A stretch of DNA of 64,000 bases, from contig JAZGTH010000049.1 in the NCBI GenBank assembly GCA_036877525.1, positions 868,001-932,000 of the forward strand, given 5' to 3'. The notes below the pieces were generated by a model. That model did not search any database. It was not told where the DNA came from and saw only the letters and a list, made by a program, of their open reading frames with translations. The stretch is from Chromobotia macracanthus. Lineage: Eukaryota > Chordata > Actinopteri > Cypriniformes > Botiidae. Made by a program: the position numbers and the translations under genes. Of the stretch, positions 1-38,700 are shown piece by piece (within the stretch, counting starts at the first letter, position 1; every line of letters starts with the position of its first letter).

Positions 1-345
1 CACCACACCATAAACACAGTGTCAATGCAGCTGTATAAAACTACACATTGTACCAGACTGATGACTGATCATGAGACATGATAATAATTGCAGTGATGAC
101 TGCACTAGACGTGTCATGTTTTAATGTGTGCATGTGTATGTCATACATTTACATGACATCATACTTACATACACTGTAAAAAACATTGCTGCCTTAATTA
201 TTTTTTAATCAACTTGGCTTTACAAGTCATTTAAACTTAATAGTTTAATTAATGAATTTTCCACTTATTTTAATAAGTTACAGCAACTCAAGACCAGTTA
301 AGATTACGAAGAGTAAGTTCAAATGACTTGTGCAGTCATTCAGTC
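1..345. other. AT-rich flank, possible DNA-transposon fragment
   Basis: No gene is visible. The part from about 172 begins with 'cactgtaaaaaacattg' and is rich in T/A runs. That opening resembles the ends of non-autonomous DNA transposons common in fish, but I see no matching inverted end before the satellite begins, so the assignment is weak. Confidence 0.25.
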
Positions 346-3300
346 AAATGTAAATAAAAACACAGAAGAGGAAATGTTCAATATAAACAGAATAAACAGT
401 GTATAACAGTGCAGAAGTGACACACTGCTGATCAATATATATATACATCTCTATATATTTATCACTGAGTGTGTAACAAAATGTAAATGTAAATAAAAAC
501 ACAGAAGAGGAAATATTTAATATAAACAGAATAAACAGTGTATAACAGTGCAGAAGTGACACGCTGCTGATCAATATATATATACATCCTCTATATATTT
601 ATCACTGAGTGTGTAACAAAATGTAAATGTAAATAAAAACACAGAAGAGGAAATATTTAATATAAACAGAATAAACAGTGTATAACAGTGCAGAAGTGAC
701 ACGCTGCTGATCAATATATATATACATATCTATATATTTATCACTGAGTGTGTAACAAAATGTAAATGTAAATAAAAACACAGAAGAGGAAATATTTAAT
801 ATAAACAGAATAAACAGTGTATAACAGTGCAGAAGTGACACGCTGCTGATCAATATATATATACATCTCTATATATTTATCACTGAGTGTGTAACAAAAT
901 GTAAATGTAAATAAAAACACAGAGGGAAATATTTAATATAAACAGAATAAACAGTGTATAACAGTGCAGAAGTGACACGCTGCTGATCAATATATATATA
1001 CATATCTATATATTTATCACTGAGTGTGTAACAAAATGTAAATGTAAATAAAAAACACAGAAGAGGAAATATTTAATATAAACAGAATAAACAGTGTATA
1101 ACAGTGCAGAAGTGACAGCTGCTGATCAATATATATATACATCTCTATATATTTATCACTGAGTGTGTAACAAAATGTAAATGTAAATAAAAACACAGAA
1201 GAGGAAATATTTAATATAAACAGAATAAACAGTGTATAACAGTGCAGAAGTGACACGCTGCTGATCAATATATATATACATATCTATATATTTATCACTG
1301 AGTGTGTAACAAAATGTAAATGTAAATAAAAAACACAGAGAGGAAATATTTAATATAAACAGAATAAACAGTGTATAACAGTGCAGAAGTGACACGCTGC
1401 TGATCAATATATATATACATCTCTATATATTTATCACTGAGTGTGTAACAAAATGTAAATGTAAATAAAAACACAGAAGAGGAAATATTTAATATAAACA
1501 GAATAAACAGTGTATAACAGTGCAGAAGTGACACGCTGCTGATCAATATATATATACATATCTATATATTTATCACTGAGTGTGTAACAAAATGTAAATG
1601 TAAATAAAAACACAGAAGAGGAAATATTTAATATAAACAGAATAAACAGTGTATAACAGTGCAGAAGTGACACGCTGCTGATCAATATATATATACATAT
1701 CTATATATTTATCACTGAGTGTGTAACAAAAATGTAAATGTAAATAAAAACACAGAAGAGGAAATATTTAATATAAACAGAATAAACAGTGTATAACAGT
1801 GCAGAAGTGACACGCTGCTGATCAATATATATATACATCTCTATATATTTATCACTGAGTGTGTAACAAAATGTAAATGTAAATAAAAACACAGAAGAGG
1901 AAATATTTAATATAAACAGAATAAACAGTGTATAACAGTGCAGAAGTGACACGCTGCTGATCAATATATATATACATATCTATATATTTATCACTGAGTG
2001 TGTAACAAAATGTAAATGTAAATAAAAACACAGAAGGAAATATTTAATATAAACAGAATAAACAGTGTATAACAGTGCAGAAGTGAACGCTGCTGATCAA
2101 TATATATATACATATCTATATATTTATCACTGAGTGTGTAACAAAATGTAAATGTAAATAAAAACACAGAAGAGGAAATATTTAATATAAACAGAATAAA
2201 CAGTGTATAACAGTGCAGAAGTGACACGCTGCTGATCAATATATATATACATATCTATATATTTATCACTGAGTGTGTAACAAAATGTAAATGTAAATAA
2301 AAACACAGAAGAGGAAATATTTAATATAAACAGAATAAACAGTGTATAACAGTGCAGAAGTGACACGCTGCTGATCAATATATATATACATATCTATATA
2401 TTTATCACTGAGTGTGTAACAAAATGTAAATGTAAATAAAAACACAGAAGAGGAAATATTTAATATAAACAGAATAAACAGTGTATAACAGTGCAGAAGT
2501 GACACGCTGCTGATCAATATATATATACATATCTATATATTTATCACTGAGTGTGTAACAAAATGTAAATGTAAATAAAAACACAGAAGAGGAAATATTT
2601 AATATAAACAGAATAAACAGTGTATAACAGTGCAGAAGTGACACGCTGCTGATCAATATATATATACATATCTATATATTTATCACTGAGTGTGTAACAA
2701 AATGTAAATGTAAATAAAAACACAGAAGAGGAAATATTTAATATAAACAGAATAAACAGTGTATAACAGTGCAGAAGTGACACGCTGCTGATCAATATAT
2801 ATATACATATCTATATATTTATCACTGAGTGTGTAACAAAATGTAAATGTAAATAAAAACACAGAAGAGGAAATATTTAATATAAACAGAATAAACAGTG
2901 TATAACAGTGCAGAAGTGACACGCTGCTGATCAATATATATATACATATCTATATATTTATCACTGAGTGTGTAACAAAATGTAAATGTAAATAAAAACA
3001 CAGAAGAGGAAATATTTAATATAAACAGAATAAACAGTGTATAACAGTGCAGAAGTGACACGCTGCTGATCAATATATATATACATATCTATATATTTAT
3101 CACTGAGTGTGTAACAAAATGTAAATGTAAATAAAAAACACAGAAGAGGAAATATTTAATATAAACAGAATAAACAGTGTATAACAGTGCAGAAGTGACA
3201 CGCTGCTGATCAATATATATATACATATCTATATATTTATCACTGAGTGTGTAACAAAATGTAAATGTAAATAAAAACACAGAAGAGGAAATATTTAATA

Positions 3301-6300
3301 TAAACAGAATAAACAGTGTATAACAGTGCAGAAGTGACACGCTGCTGATCAATATATATATACATATCTATATATTTATCACTGAGTGTGTAACAAAATG
3401 TAAATGTAAATAAAAACACAGAAGAGGAAATATTTAATATAAACAGAATAAACAGTGTATAACAGTGCAGAAGTGACACGCTGCTGATCAATATATATAT
3501 ACATATCTATATATTTATCACTGAGTGTGTAACAAAATGTAAATGTAAATAAAAACACAGAAGAGGAAATATTTAATATAAACAGAATAAACAGTGTATA
3601 ACAGTGCAGAAGTGACACGCTGCTGATCAATATATATATACATATCTATATATTTATCACTGAGTGTGTAACAAAATGTAAATGTAAATAAAAACACAGA
3701 AGAGGAAATATTTAATATAAACAGAATAAACAGTGTATAACAGTGCAGAAGTGACACGCTGCTGATCAATATATATATACATATCTATATATTTATCACT
3801 GAGTGTGTAACAAAATGTAAATGTAAATAAAAACACAGAAGAGGAAATATTTAATATAAACAGAATAAACAGTGTATAACAGTGCAGAAGTGACACGCTG
3901 CTGATCAATATATATATACATATCTATATATTTATCACTGAGTGTGTAACAAAATGTAAATGTAAATAAAAACACAGAAGAGGAAATATTTAATATAAAC
4001 AGAATAAACAGTGTATAACAGTGCAGAAGTGACACGCTGCTGATCAATATATATATACATATCTATATATTTATCACTGAGTGTGTAACAAAATGTAAAT
4101 GTAAATAAAAACACAGAAGAGGAAATATTTAATATAAACAGAATAAACAGTGTATAACAGTGCAGAAGTGACACGCTGCTGATCAATATATATATACATA
4201 TCTATATATTTATCACTGAGTGTGTAACAAAATGTAAATGTAAATAAAAACACAGAAGAGGAAATATTTAATATAAACAGAATAAACAGTGTATAACAGT
4301 GCAGAAGTGACACGCTGCTGATCAATATATATATACATATCTATATATTTATCACTGAGTGTGTAACAAAATGTAAATGTAAATAAAAACACAGAAGAGG
4401 AAATATTTAATATAAACAGAATAAACAGTGTATAACAGTGCAGAAGTGACACGCTGCTGATCAATATATATATACATATCTATATATTTATCACTGAGTG
4501 TGTAACAAAATGTAAATGTAAATAAAAACACAGAAGAGGAAATATTTAATATAAACAGAATAAACAGTGTATAACAGTGCAGAAGTGACACGCTGCTGAT
4601 CAATATATATATACATATCTATATATTTATCACTGAGTGTGTAACAAAATGTAAATGTAAATAAAAACACAGAAGAGGAAATATTTAATATAAACAGAAT
4701 AAACAGTGTATAACAGTGCAGAAGTGACACGCTGCTGATCAATATATATATACATATCTATATATTTATCACTGAGTGTGTAACAAAATGTAAATGTAAA
4801 TAAAAACACAGAAGAGGAAATATTTAATATAAACAGAATAAACAGTGTATAACAGTGCAGAAGTGACACGCTGCTGATCAAATATATATATACATATCTA
4901 TATATTTATCACTGAGTGTGTAACAAAATGTAAATGTAAATAAAAACACAGAAGAGGAAATATTTAATATAAACAGAATAAACAGTGTATAACAGTGCAG
5001 AAGTGACACGCTGCTGATCAATATATATATACATATCTATATATTTATCACTGAGTGTGTAACAAAATGTAAATGTAAATAAAAACACAGAAGAGGAAAT
5101 ATTTAATATAAACAGAATAAACAGTGTATAACAGTGCAGAAGTGACACGCTGCTGATCAATATATATATACATCTCTATATATTTATCACTGAGTGTGTA
5201 ACAAAATGTAAATGTAAATAAAAACACAGAAGAGGAAATATTTAATATAAACAGAATAAACAGTGTATAACAGTGCAGAAGTGACACGCTGCTGATCAAT
5301 ATATATATACATATCTATATATTTATCACTGAGTGTGTAACAAAATGTAAATGTAAATAAAAACACAGAAGAGGAAATATTTAATATAAACAGAATAAAC
5401 AGTGTATAACAGTGCAGAAGTGACACGCTGCTGATCAATATATATATACATATCTATATATTTATCACTGAGTGTGTAACAAAATGTAAATGTAAATAAA
5501 AACACAGAAGAGGAAATATTTAATATAAACAGAATAAACAGTGTATAACAGTGCAGAAGTGACACGCTGCTGATCAATATATATATACATATCTATATAT
5601 TTATCACTGAGTGTGTAACAAAATGTAAATGTAAATAAAAACACAGAAGAGGAAATATTTAATATAAACAGAATAAACAGTGTATAACAGTGCAGAAGTG
5701 ACACGCTGCTGATCAATATATATATATACATATCTATATATTTATCACTGAGTGTGTAACAAAATGTAAATGTAAATAAAAACACAGAAGAGGAAATATT
5801 TAATATAAACAGAATAAACAGTGTATAACAGTGCAGAAGTGACACGCTGCTGATCAATATATATATACATATCTATATATTTATCACTGAGTGTGTAACA
5901 AAATGTAAATGTAAATAAAAACACAGAAGAGGAAATATTTAATATAAACAGAATAAACAGTGTATAACAGTGCAGAAGTGACACGCTGCTGATCAATATA
6001 TATATACATATCTATATATTTATCACTGAGTGTGTAACAAAATGTAAATGTAAATAAAAACACAGAAGAGGAAATATTTAATATAAACAGAATAAACAGT
6101 GTATAACAGTGCAGAAGTGACACGCTGCTGATCAATATATATATACATATCTATATATTTATCACTGAGTGTGTAACAAAATGTAAATGTAAATAAAAAC
6201 ACAGAAGAGGAAATATTTAATATAAACAGAATAAACAGTGTATAACAGTGCAGAAGTGACACGCTGCTGATCAATATATATATACATATCTATATATTTA

Positions 6301-6966
6301 TCACTGAGTGTGTAACAAAATGTAAATGTAAATAAAAACACAGAAGAGGAAATATTTAATATAAACAGAATAAACAGTGTATAACAGTGCAGAAGTGACA
6401 CGCTGCTGATCAATATATATATACATATCTATATATTTATCACTGAGTGTGTAACAAAATGTAAATGTAAATAAAAACACAGAAGAGGAAATATTTAATA
6501 TAAACAGAATAAACAGTGTATAACAGTGCAGAAGTGACACGCTGCTGATCAATATATATATACATATCTATATATTTATCACTGAGTGTGTAACAAAATG
6601 TAAATGTAAATAAAAACACAGAAGAGGAAATATTTAATATAAACAGAATAAACAGTGTATAACAGTGCAGAAGTGACACGCTGCTGATCAATATATATAT
6701 ATACATATCTATATATTTATCACTGAGTGTGTAACAAAATGTAAATGTAAATAAAAACACAGAAGAGGAAATATTTAATATAAACAGAATAAACAGTGTA
6801 TAACAGTGCAGAAGTGACACGCTGCTGATCAATATATATATACATATCTATATATTTATCACTGAGTGTGTAACAAAATGTAAATGTAAATAAAAACACA
6901 GAAGAGGAAATATTTAATATAAACAGAATAAACAGTGTATAACAGTGCAGAAGTGACACGCTGCTG
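346..6966. repeat. Satellite array: about 48 tandem copies of a 139-bp unit
   Basis: A 139-bp AT-rich unit is repeated head to tail about 47.6 times. Landmarks in each unit are 'tgatcaatatatatatac', 'tatttatcactgagtgtg', 'atgtaaatgtaaataaaaac' and 'agaagtgacacgctgctg'. The first copies are the most divergent (for example 'aaatgttcaatataaac' near 374 and 'cacactgctg' near 421). From about 2100 to 6966 the copies are almost identical apart from rare 1-2 bp indels. The last copy stops at 'cacgctgctg' and runs directly into the mllt3 promoter. Short minus-strand open frames of about 83 codons recur with the same period; they shift frame from unit to unit because 139 is not divisible by 3, so they are not genes. 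Confidence 0.97.
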
Positions 6967-7056
6967 TGACGTGGTGGCTCTTCAGAAGCGCGCGCTGCTA
7001 TTGGTCCGTCTCGCGCACCGCACTGACTGCGACGCGAGCGCAGCGCTGACACTCAC

Positions 7057-7066
7057 GCGCATGCGC
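7057..7066. promoter_or_regulatory. NRF1-like palindrome
   Basis: The sequence 'gcgcatgcgc' is the full NRF1 consensus palindrome, 143 bp upstream of the mllt3 start codon. NRF1 sites are typical of CpG-island promoters of broadly expressed genes. Binding is inferred. Confidence 0.5.
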
Positions 7067-7122
7067 CTCACTTCACTCCTCAGCCTTTGAAAACTCGCTC
7101 AGAGAGCCTCAATTAAAAGACC

Positions 7123-7182
7123 ATGTCCGCCATCGGGCGTCTGCAGTCCTCGGTGTCCTTATTTAAAGCAAATTCTCCATGA
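7123..7182 (+). other. Possible upstream ORF in the mllt3 leader
   Basis: An ATG in fair context ('gaccATGt') opens a 19-codon frame that closes with TGA 26 bases before the mllt3 ATG. A second, minimal ATG-AAA-TAG overlaps its stop codon. It matters only if transcription starts upstream of 7123, which the sequence does not settle. Confidence 0.3.
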
Positions 7183-7208
7183 AATAGCATTATCCTGCGG
7201 CCTCAACA

Positions 7209-32916
<25,708 letters not shown>

Positions 32917-33259
32917 AAACTTGTGCAGCTGGCTGCCATGAGGAGGAAAATCTTGCTTTTCTCCTCCCTCAGTTTTTCCTATTAAACGGGAACTCGTAAG
33001 TCCCATTTCATCCCAGAGCTCCTGTCGTTTCTCTTTATGCTTCAGAATTTGACAAAACATACCTAACATGAGTCTGAGATTCTTACGGTTCGCCAGAACT
33101 TCACCTAAAAAGCCTTGATAATCCAACATTGCCAAAAAATGTTCTTGCTCCAAAACAAAATACATTTGTGTGTATTCTTATTGTGTACGAATGTCTGATG
33201 TTTTTTGTGATGAATGCATGCAACGTTTCAACACTGCCTTACCATAATGTATATTTATT

Positions 33260-33521
<262 letters not shown>

Positions 33522-34551
33522 AAGAGGAAATGATATTAAAATTGCATAAGCACTTGGGAGCAGTCTTATCATCATCACATTGGCTCTGTGTGGTAATGAA
33601 ACAGAAATTTTGGACATTGGTTGGTCTCGAAACTCTTTCACTCACTGATTGTTATGGATCATGTTTTGGCAGTTGTTTTTCATTAATGCTGTGCATCATG
33701 TCAAATGAAGAGTTTTTGAAAATGCAGGACACAGACTGATTTTCAGCCTCATTAATCAATGAACAGTAAAATGTTGAGCTATGAATAATATTTCAAGGGT
33801 TTACAGTGTGCCACCTGAAAGAAGCCAGGATCTAAAATGAAAACCAGTTTCACTTTAAGAAAAGTGGTTTCAGTAGAAGTGTGTTGTTGTATCTTCTGAT
33901 GTTATTTATTTCCGTGTAGGGACCACAGTTCTCAGCGAGAACCGGCCGAGTACACATTCCTAACTGTTAACAAAAAGTAAATGTTTACTTTTCAGGGTTT
34001 TTTTGTATGACTTGTTTCTTTTATTAGATTATGCATTTAGCAGATTATGCAGTTGAGTTAGGGTTAGTGTTAATATTTGTTATTAATGTTGAATTCGATG
34101 AGGCAGTCTTGTCAGGTAATTTGGGGGCTCTGGTGGTGATGGTGTTCTGATGTGAACATTTGGCACTGTGTGTTGTGTACAAATTTTTCAGAGAAAATGA
34201 ATTTCGAATTTTGTTGAATTTTTATTGTTTTACAGAATGAAATCTTGCCTTGTACACTTCATTGTCAATGATTTCCCAGATTCAGTTTCTCATCATTATG
34301 TAATGTTTGTGTCTTTATATATGATAAACACAATGATCTTTCTTTTCTTGGAAGGCACTGAGCTGCTTCTAGTTAAATGTTCTTGATTATAATATACATT
34401 TAAAAGGAGTTGTTGATGTGCAGTTACTGACCAGTTCAAATGTTTTATCTATGCTGATAAATTGGTTTAGCAAAAATGGTTTGGCAGTAAAACAGAAAAA
34501 GTTATATTAATAAGTATAAAATCACCTGAATCTACCCACAGAATGTTACAG

Positions 34552-34557
34552 AATAAA
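34552..34557 (+). terminator. mllt3: Candidate mllt3 polyadenylation signal
   Basis: Canonical AATAAA 1.64 kb after the stop codon. It is the first perfect hexamer I found downstream of mllt3, but the sequence after it is only weakly GU-rich. Confidence 0.3.
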
Positions 34558-37500
34558 GTGAGTTCAGGTAAATTGGACCATTGAAATGAATTGGCTTGCG
34601 TTTCTCCACTTTAAGTGTAAAACAGTGAGTTTCATCACAATGTTTTCAGAGTCCTAACTGAAGACTAAGAGCTGATACAGTATTACAACAACTGCATAAG
34701 GGGAAACGTTCATGAATGTTTTTAATCCGACCAGTTTAAATCCATCATCTCCTCATTTTGAAGAAGGAACAGTGTTGACAAGCCGTAATGTTTGCTGATG
34801 TGGGTGGTCTAACAATGAAAATGGGAGGTTCTCCAAAACATTGCTTTTCCAGAAGTGGTTTGGTGTCAAACAAAAGCTTTGGTAGGAAAGGAGAAGATCT
34901 GTCTTTATTACACTGGGTTAAGGATCATAGTTAAGACGCTTAGAAGCAGAGCTGCAAGAATTCTGTTTTTAGATGGATTCTCAAAGGCAATCTAAGGTGA
35001 CGTAAAAACTGTGAAAGACAGAAGTCCCTCATCTTTACACTATAGATATAGCTTTGAAAGCACATATTCATTCTTTACATCTTCAAAAACTGACAGTTAT
35101 TTTGAGAGCTTCTAGTCATATAGTTGGACTTAGTCAATTTGAATGGCTCAAATGCCTGTACTTGTAGAATCAAGCTTTACAAAGCCTCTCTTGTTCAGTG
35201 ATTCACAGATGGAGTGAAGGGAAGTTTAAGAGCATCTCTAACAGACTTAAGACACTTCACTTAACACCATTCCACAGAGCTCATGGGACAGCAGCTGGTT
35301 TGCCCTTGAGCTCCAGTCCTTACAGATCTTTTTGTAACATATTTTATAGACATAGATTTTATAGTTTATAGACCTGGAGTCATCTCCATGATCAGTCTGT
35401 GTTTTAAATGATTTGCTTGTGTCGTCATGAGTTTAGTGTGAAAAAGCGCATAGTTTAGTGTGTAGCCGCATGTTGCTATTATATATACATATCAATATCA
35501 CAACATCAGGTTGTGAAACTCAATACATGAGCTGAAGTTAATAGTAGTGGAGGATTTAAACACTTTTTCATACTGTTTGAAAAGCATCACGTGAAGTTTG
35601 TTAAGAGTATGGCCCAGCAGAGCATTGATTGATTGTTTAACAGTTTTTCGTAAACTTACATTTGTGTTATTTCATAGTTTTGATGACTTTATATAGTGTG
35701 GATAATGGTAATATAATGAATGTGCTATTAATACTATGGCGTATTATGCTATAATTTTAAGTGTATAATTGTAATTTATTTGCCCAAAATCTCCAGTTAA
35801 ATTTGGTTAAAGCAAAATCTTTAGACTTTACAATAGAATTCCACACTTCACTCTAATCTTGCATGAGAAATTATTCCACAAATACATATTTACACACACA
35901 GAATGAGAGCTAAAGACGTGTAAGAGAGACGCGTGCTGAAACAGCTGTTCATTACAGCTGTTCAAGTCTGAGACATGAGACAATTAAAAGTACCACAGCA
36001 AGTTACATACAAGCACTTTGATGGGCTTTAAGACAAAAAAATGTACCAAGCAACATTTTGAGAACCTGTGAACACAGCAAAGTTAGTCACACTTTGTGAG
36101 ACTTTCTGGGTCAAAATTTCAGAATTGAAAATTGAATTTCAGTCGAAGACAATAAGTAAGCTAAGTGACAATAACAGTTTCATTAAAACTTACAAAGACT
36201 TGATCTTATATTTCTTTTCTCCATTTTCAGAGTAATTTAAACTGTGCTCCTTCATTTAACCTCCACTAGCTAGACCTGACACAAGCACAGCTCCCGATCA
36301 TAGTCAAAACACTTGGAGATAGCCTCGCACCGTGGGCAGTCTGTCTGTGGCTGAGACACACCAGAAGGAAATCATTGTGTCTGCTCCTTTTCCTGAAGCC
36401 TCCTAAATGATGAGGAACAAGGAGGTGAAAAAGACTGCATTACTTTCAGGATCCTGGATTAACTTAAGCCATTTCACAGTGTTGGGGGGGTTCACAGTCT
36501 GGGCCAGCAGCAAGACATCCTGTTTGAGCCCTCAAATACGATTTCCTCCTAAAAAAAGAGTAGAGACCTGAGAGAAACCTCAGCTCCCACAGAAGACTGA
36601 GCAGTACATTTGTCATCGTCCTGGCACTGGGCCAAGCACCAGAGAAAAGAGGCAGTAGAGCAACTGAAGGGCAGTAACTAAGGCATGAACTATGTTATTA
36701 AAAAGAAAAGACGGTAAAACATTGCCAATTCAGGACTTTTCTGGCTATAACTTTTCATTTTAATTTCAAAAGCCAAAACTTTGTCATGCGCTTTAAAATT
36801 TTGTTTATCATCTCTCTGCATTGGAGCAACTTCTGCAACTCCCTGTGAAATTTTAAACTGAAGTCACATTGAAGCCTCCCAATTGCACTGGAACAAAACC
36901 AGAGTACATATTTGTCCATGTATTTAATCTGTCCACTCACTCTGCATGGTCATCATTTCTGGGAGTAAGTGGTTTAGGCGGGAAATTAATCGAGAGAAAA
37001 CCAAAAAAGCCCCACCCCCAACTTCCTATTCTTGAAGTGATCTTGTCCAACAAGCCTTTAATCCTCCATTATACTCGATTTTACACACAGTGTCAATAAT
37101 GGAAAGGCTCTTATCATTTGTTTTAGTTTAGTAATACCTGGGCCTCTTTTTCAAACATCTATTTGCTTTGACCTCTGCCAGTTTCTTGTGAAGAATTCTG
37201 GGTGGCATCTATGTCTCAGAAAAGCATACAAATCAGCTTTTTCAAAAAAAAACATTTCACAGTTATGTAAAGAACAAAAGTATGCAGACTTCAAAGGGAC
37301 CGAAAGAAAAAGGGGGGTATGAAAATGGGGTGTGTCTTCATTCAAGCTTCATGGGAGGAACTGAATATGGGCATGTTGAGAGTTCCCACATGACCGGGTT
37401 TCTAGACAGCTGAGGATTTGATTATTTTATTTTTTTTTACGTATTTCTGTCCCCAGTAAAGCCCCAGTGTGGGCTGCCACCCTTGGACTTGAGCCCAGTT

Positions 37501-38099
37501 CCAACCTGCTCTTTCATTGGGCTGGAGGAAGCTTTGTTCTCCTTGATGGAAGCTGGGCGGGCCAGTGACCCGTGACCCTTAGCCAGCCCACCCGACTGTG
37601 AGAGCGCGCATACACTCTCCCTCGCATGCTCCCAAAGCTGCACAAAATCCTCTTCAAAGGACAGGACGGGGGGAGGCCAAAAAAAAGAAATAGTACACAA
37701 TCTGGTTGAGACTGGAAGTAGACAGCTTTCTTCAAATAGACTTTACAGATCCTGCATATGTGTGCTGTCTTATCTGCTGTGTCTTGAGGATGATTCACAC
37801 TGTTTCAACAAACACCAATTTTACAAACATTGTAAAGTTGCCTGTTGATGTTTGCATCATGTTGAGAAAAATAACTTTTAAAGGATGTCTTCTGTTTTTG
37901 TTTTTAAAGGATTAAACTGTTTTTGGGCAGCTTTGAGACGAGATCTTTGTATCTCAGAAAAAAAGCCTGAGCTTTTTCACAGTGAGATATCAGAAGTATT
38001 GACAAATGATTTTCCTGTTTCCTCTGAGCTAACTTCAGCTCAGCCTCTGTATTATAATTATAACAGACTCAGTCTGATGTGCCCAGCCCTGTGTCATTA

Positions 38100-38700
38100 A
38101 CTTTTGCTTTTAATCCAATTACATTGATTTCAGTAATCAGATTAAAAGCCGTTGCTTAAAGTTTAATGATATGAGGTGGGTAGTTTGATTATGAATCTCA
38201 TAATGTGATCTGGAAGCAATTAAGCTCAAACCTACAGGTACAGATGTTGCATATTGGCAGAACATGAGTGTATTGTAGCAGAGCTGTCTCTCACTTTCAA
38301 AACAACTTCAATGCAGAAATGTGATCATTGCTGCTATCTAATATATGGCAAGTGGGGAAAAAAACAAGGATTTTTTTAGCTGTTCAAAGGATCCAAAGAG
38401 GATCCTTTTTCGGAACAGATTTCTTCTTCTTCTTGGATCTCATCCAAAGCTTTTCCCAGCCGGCTGACAAACGGCAGATCTCAAGTTTGCTCGCTCTTCC
38501 TATCACCTTATGCACAGAACAACAGGTCTGACAGAAAAACCAACCAATGCCAGTTGCTCTGTTGTGTGAGCTAACGTCCTAATGAATTGAGGACATCTGT
38601 GCTTCTACCTAGCAATGCATCAGATGAAAGTCGAGGGCCAAATGGAAGCCATAATTTCTCCTGCTGGAAGGTACAATGATGTAGATGTGACGGCAGACTG
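38100..38700. promoter_or_regulatory. Candidate conserved non-coding stretch
   Basis: Non-repetitive sequence with paired homeodomain-type sites. 'cttttaatc' (38108-38116) and its reverse complement 'gattaaaag' (38140-38148) sit about 24 bp apart, with 'caattacattg' and 'gtaatcag' between them. It is offered only because its complexity stands out from the surrounding spacer. Confidence 0.2.

Larger units (their letters stand above)
6967..7208 (+). promoter_or_regulatory. mllt3: mllt3 CpG-rich promoter and 5'UTR
   Basis: Base composition switches abruptly from the AT-rich satellite to CpG-rich sequence. Elements seen are a CRE-like 'tgacgtgg' at 6967, an inverted CCAAT box ('attgg', 7000-7004), a perfect palindromic NRF1-type 'gcgcatgcgc' at 7057-7066, and 'gtccgccatcggg' near 7125, the reverse complement of a YY1-like core. 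There is no clear TATA box. The transcription start cannot be placed, so the boundary between promoter and 5'UTR within this interval is unknown. Confidence 0.7.

Noticed and set aside
344..7052. A ladder of minus-strand 83-130 codon ORFs in the satellite
   Set aside because: They repeat with the 139-bp period and shift frame from unit to unit. The longer ones exist only where a unit is 141 bp. They are a by-product of the repeat, not genes.
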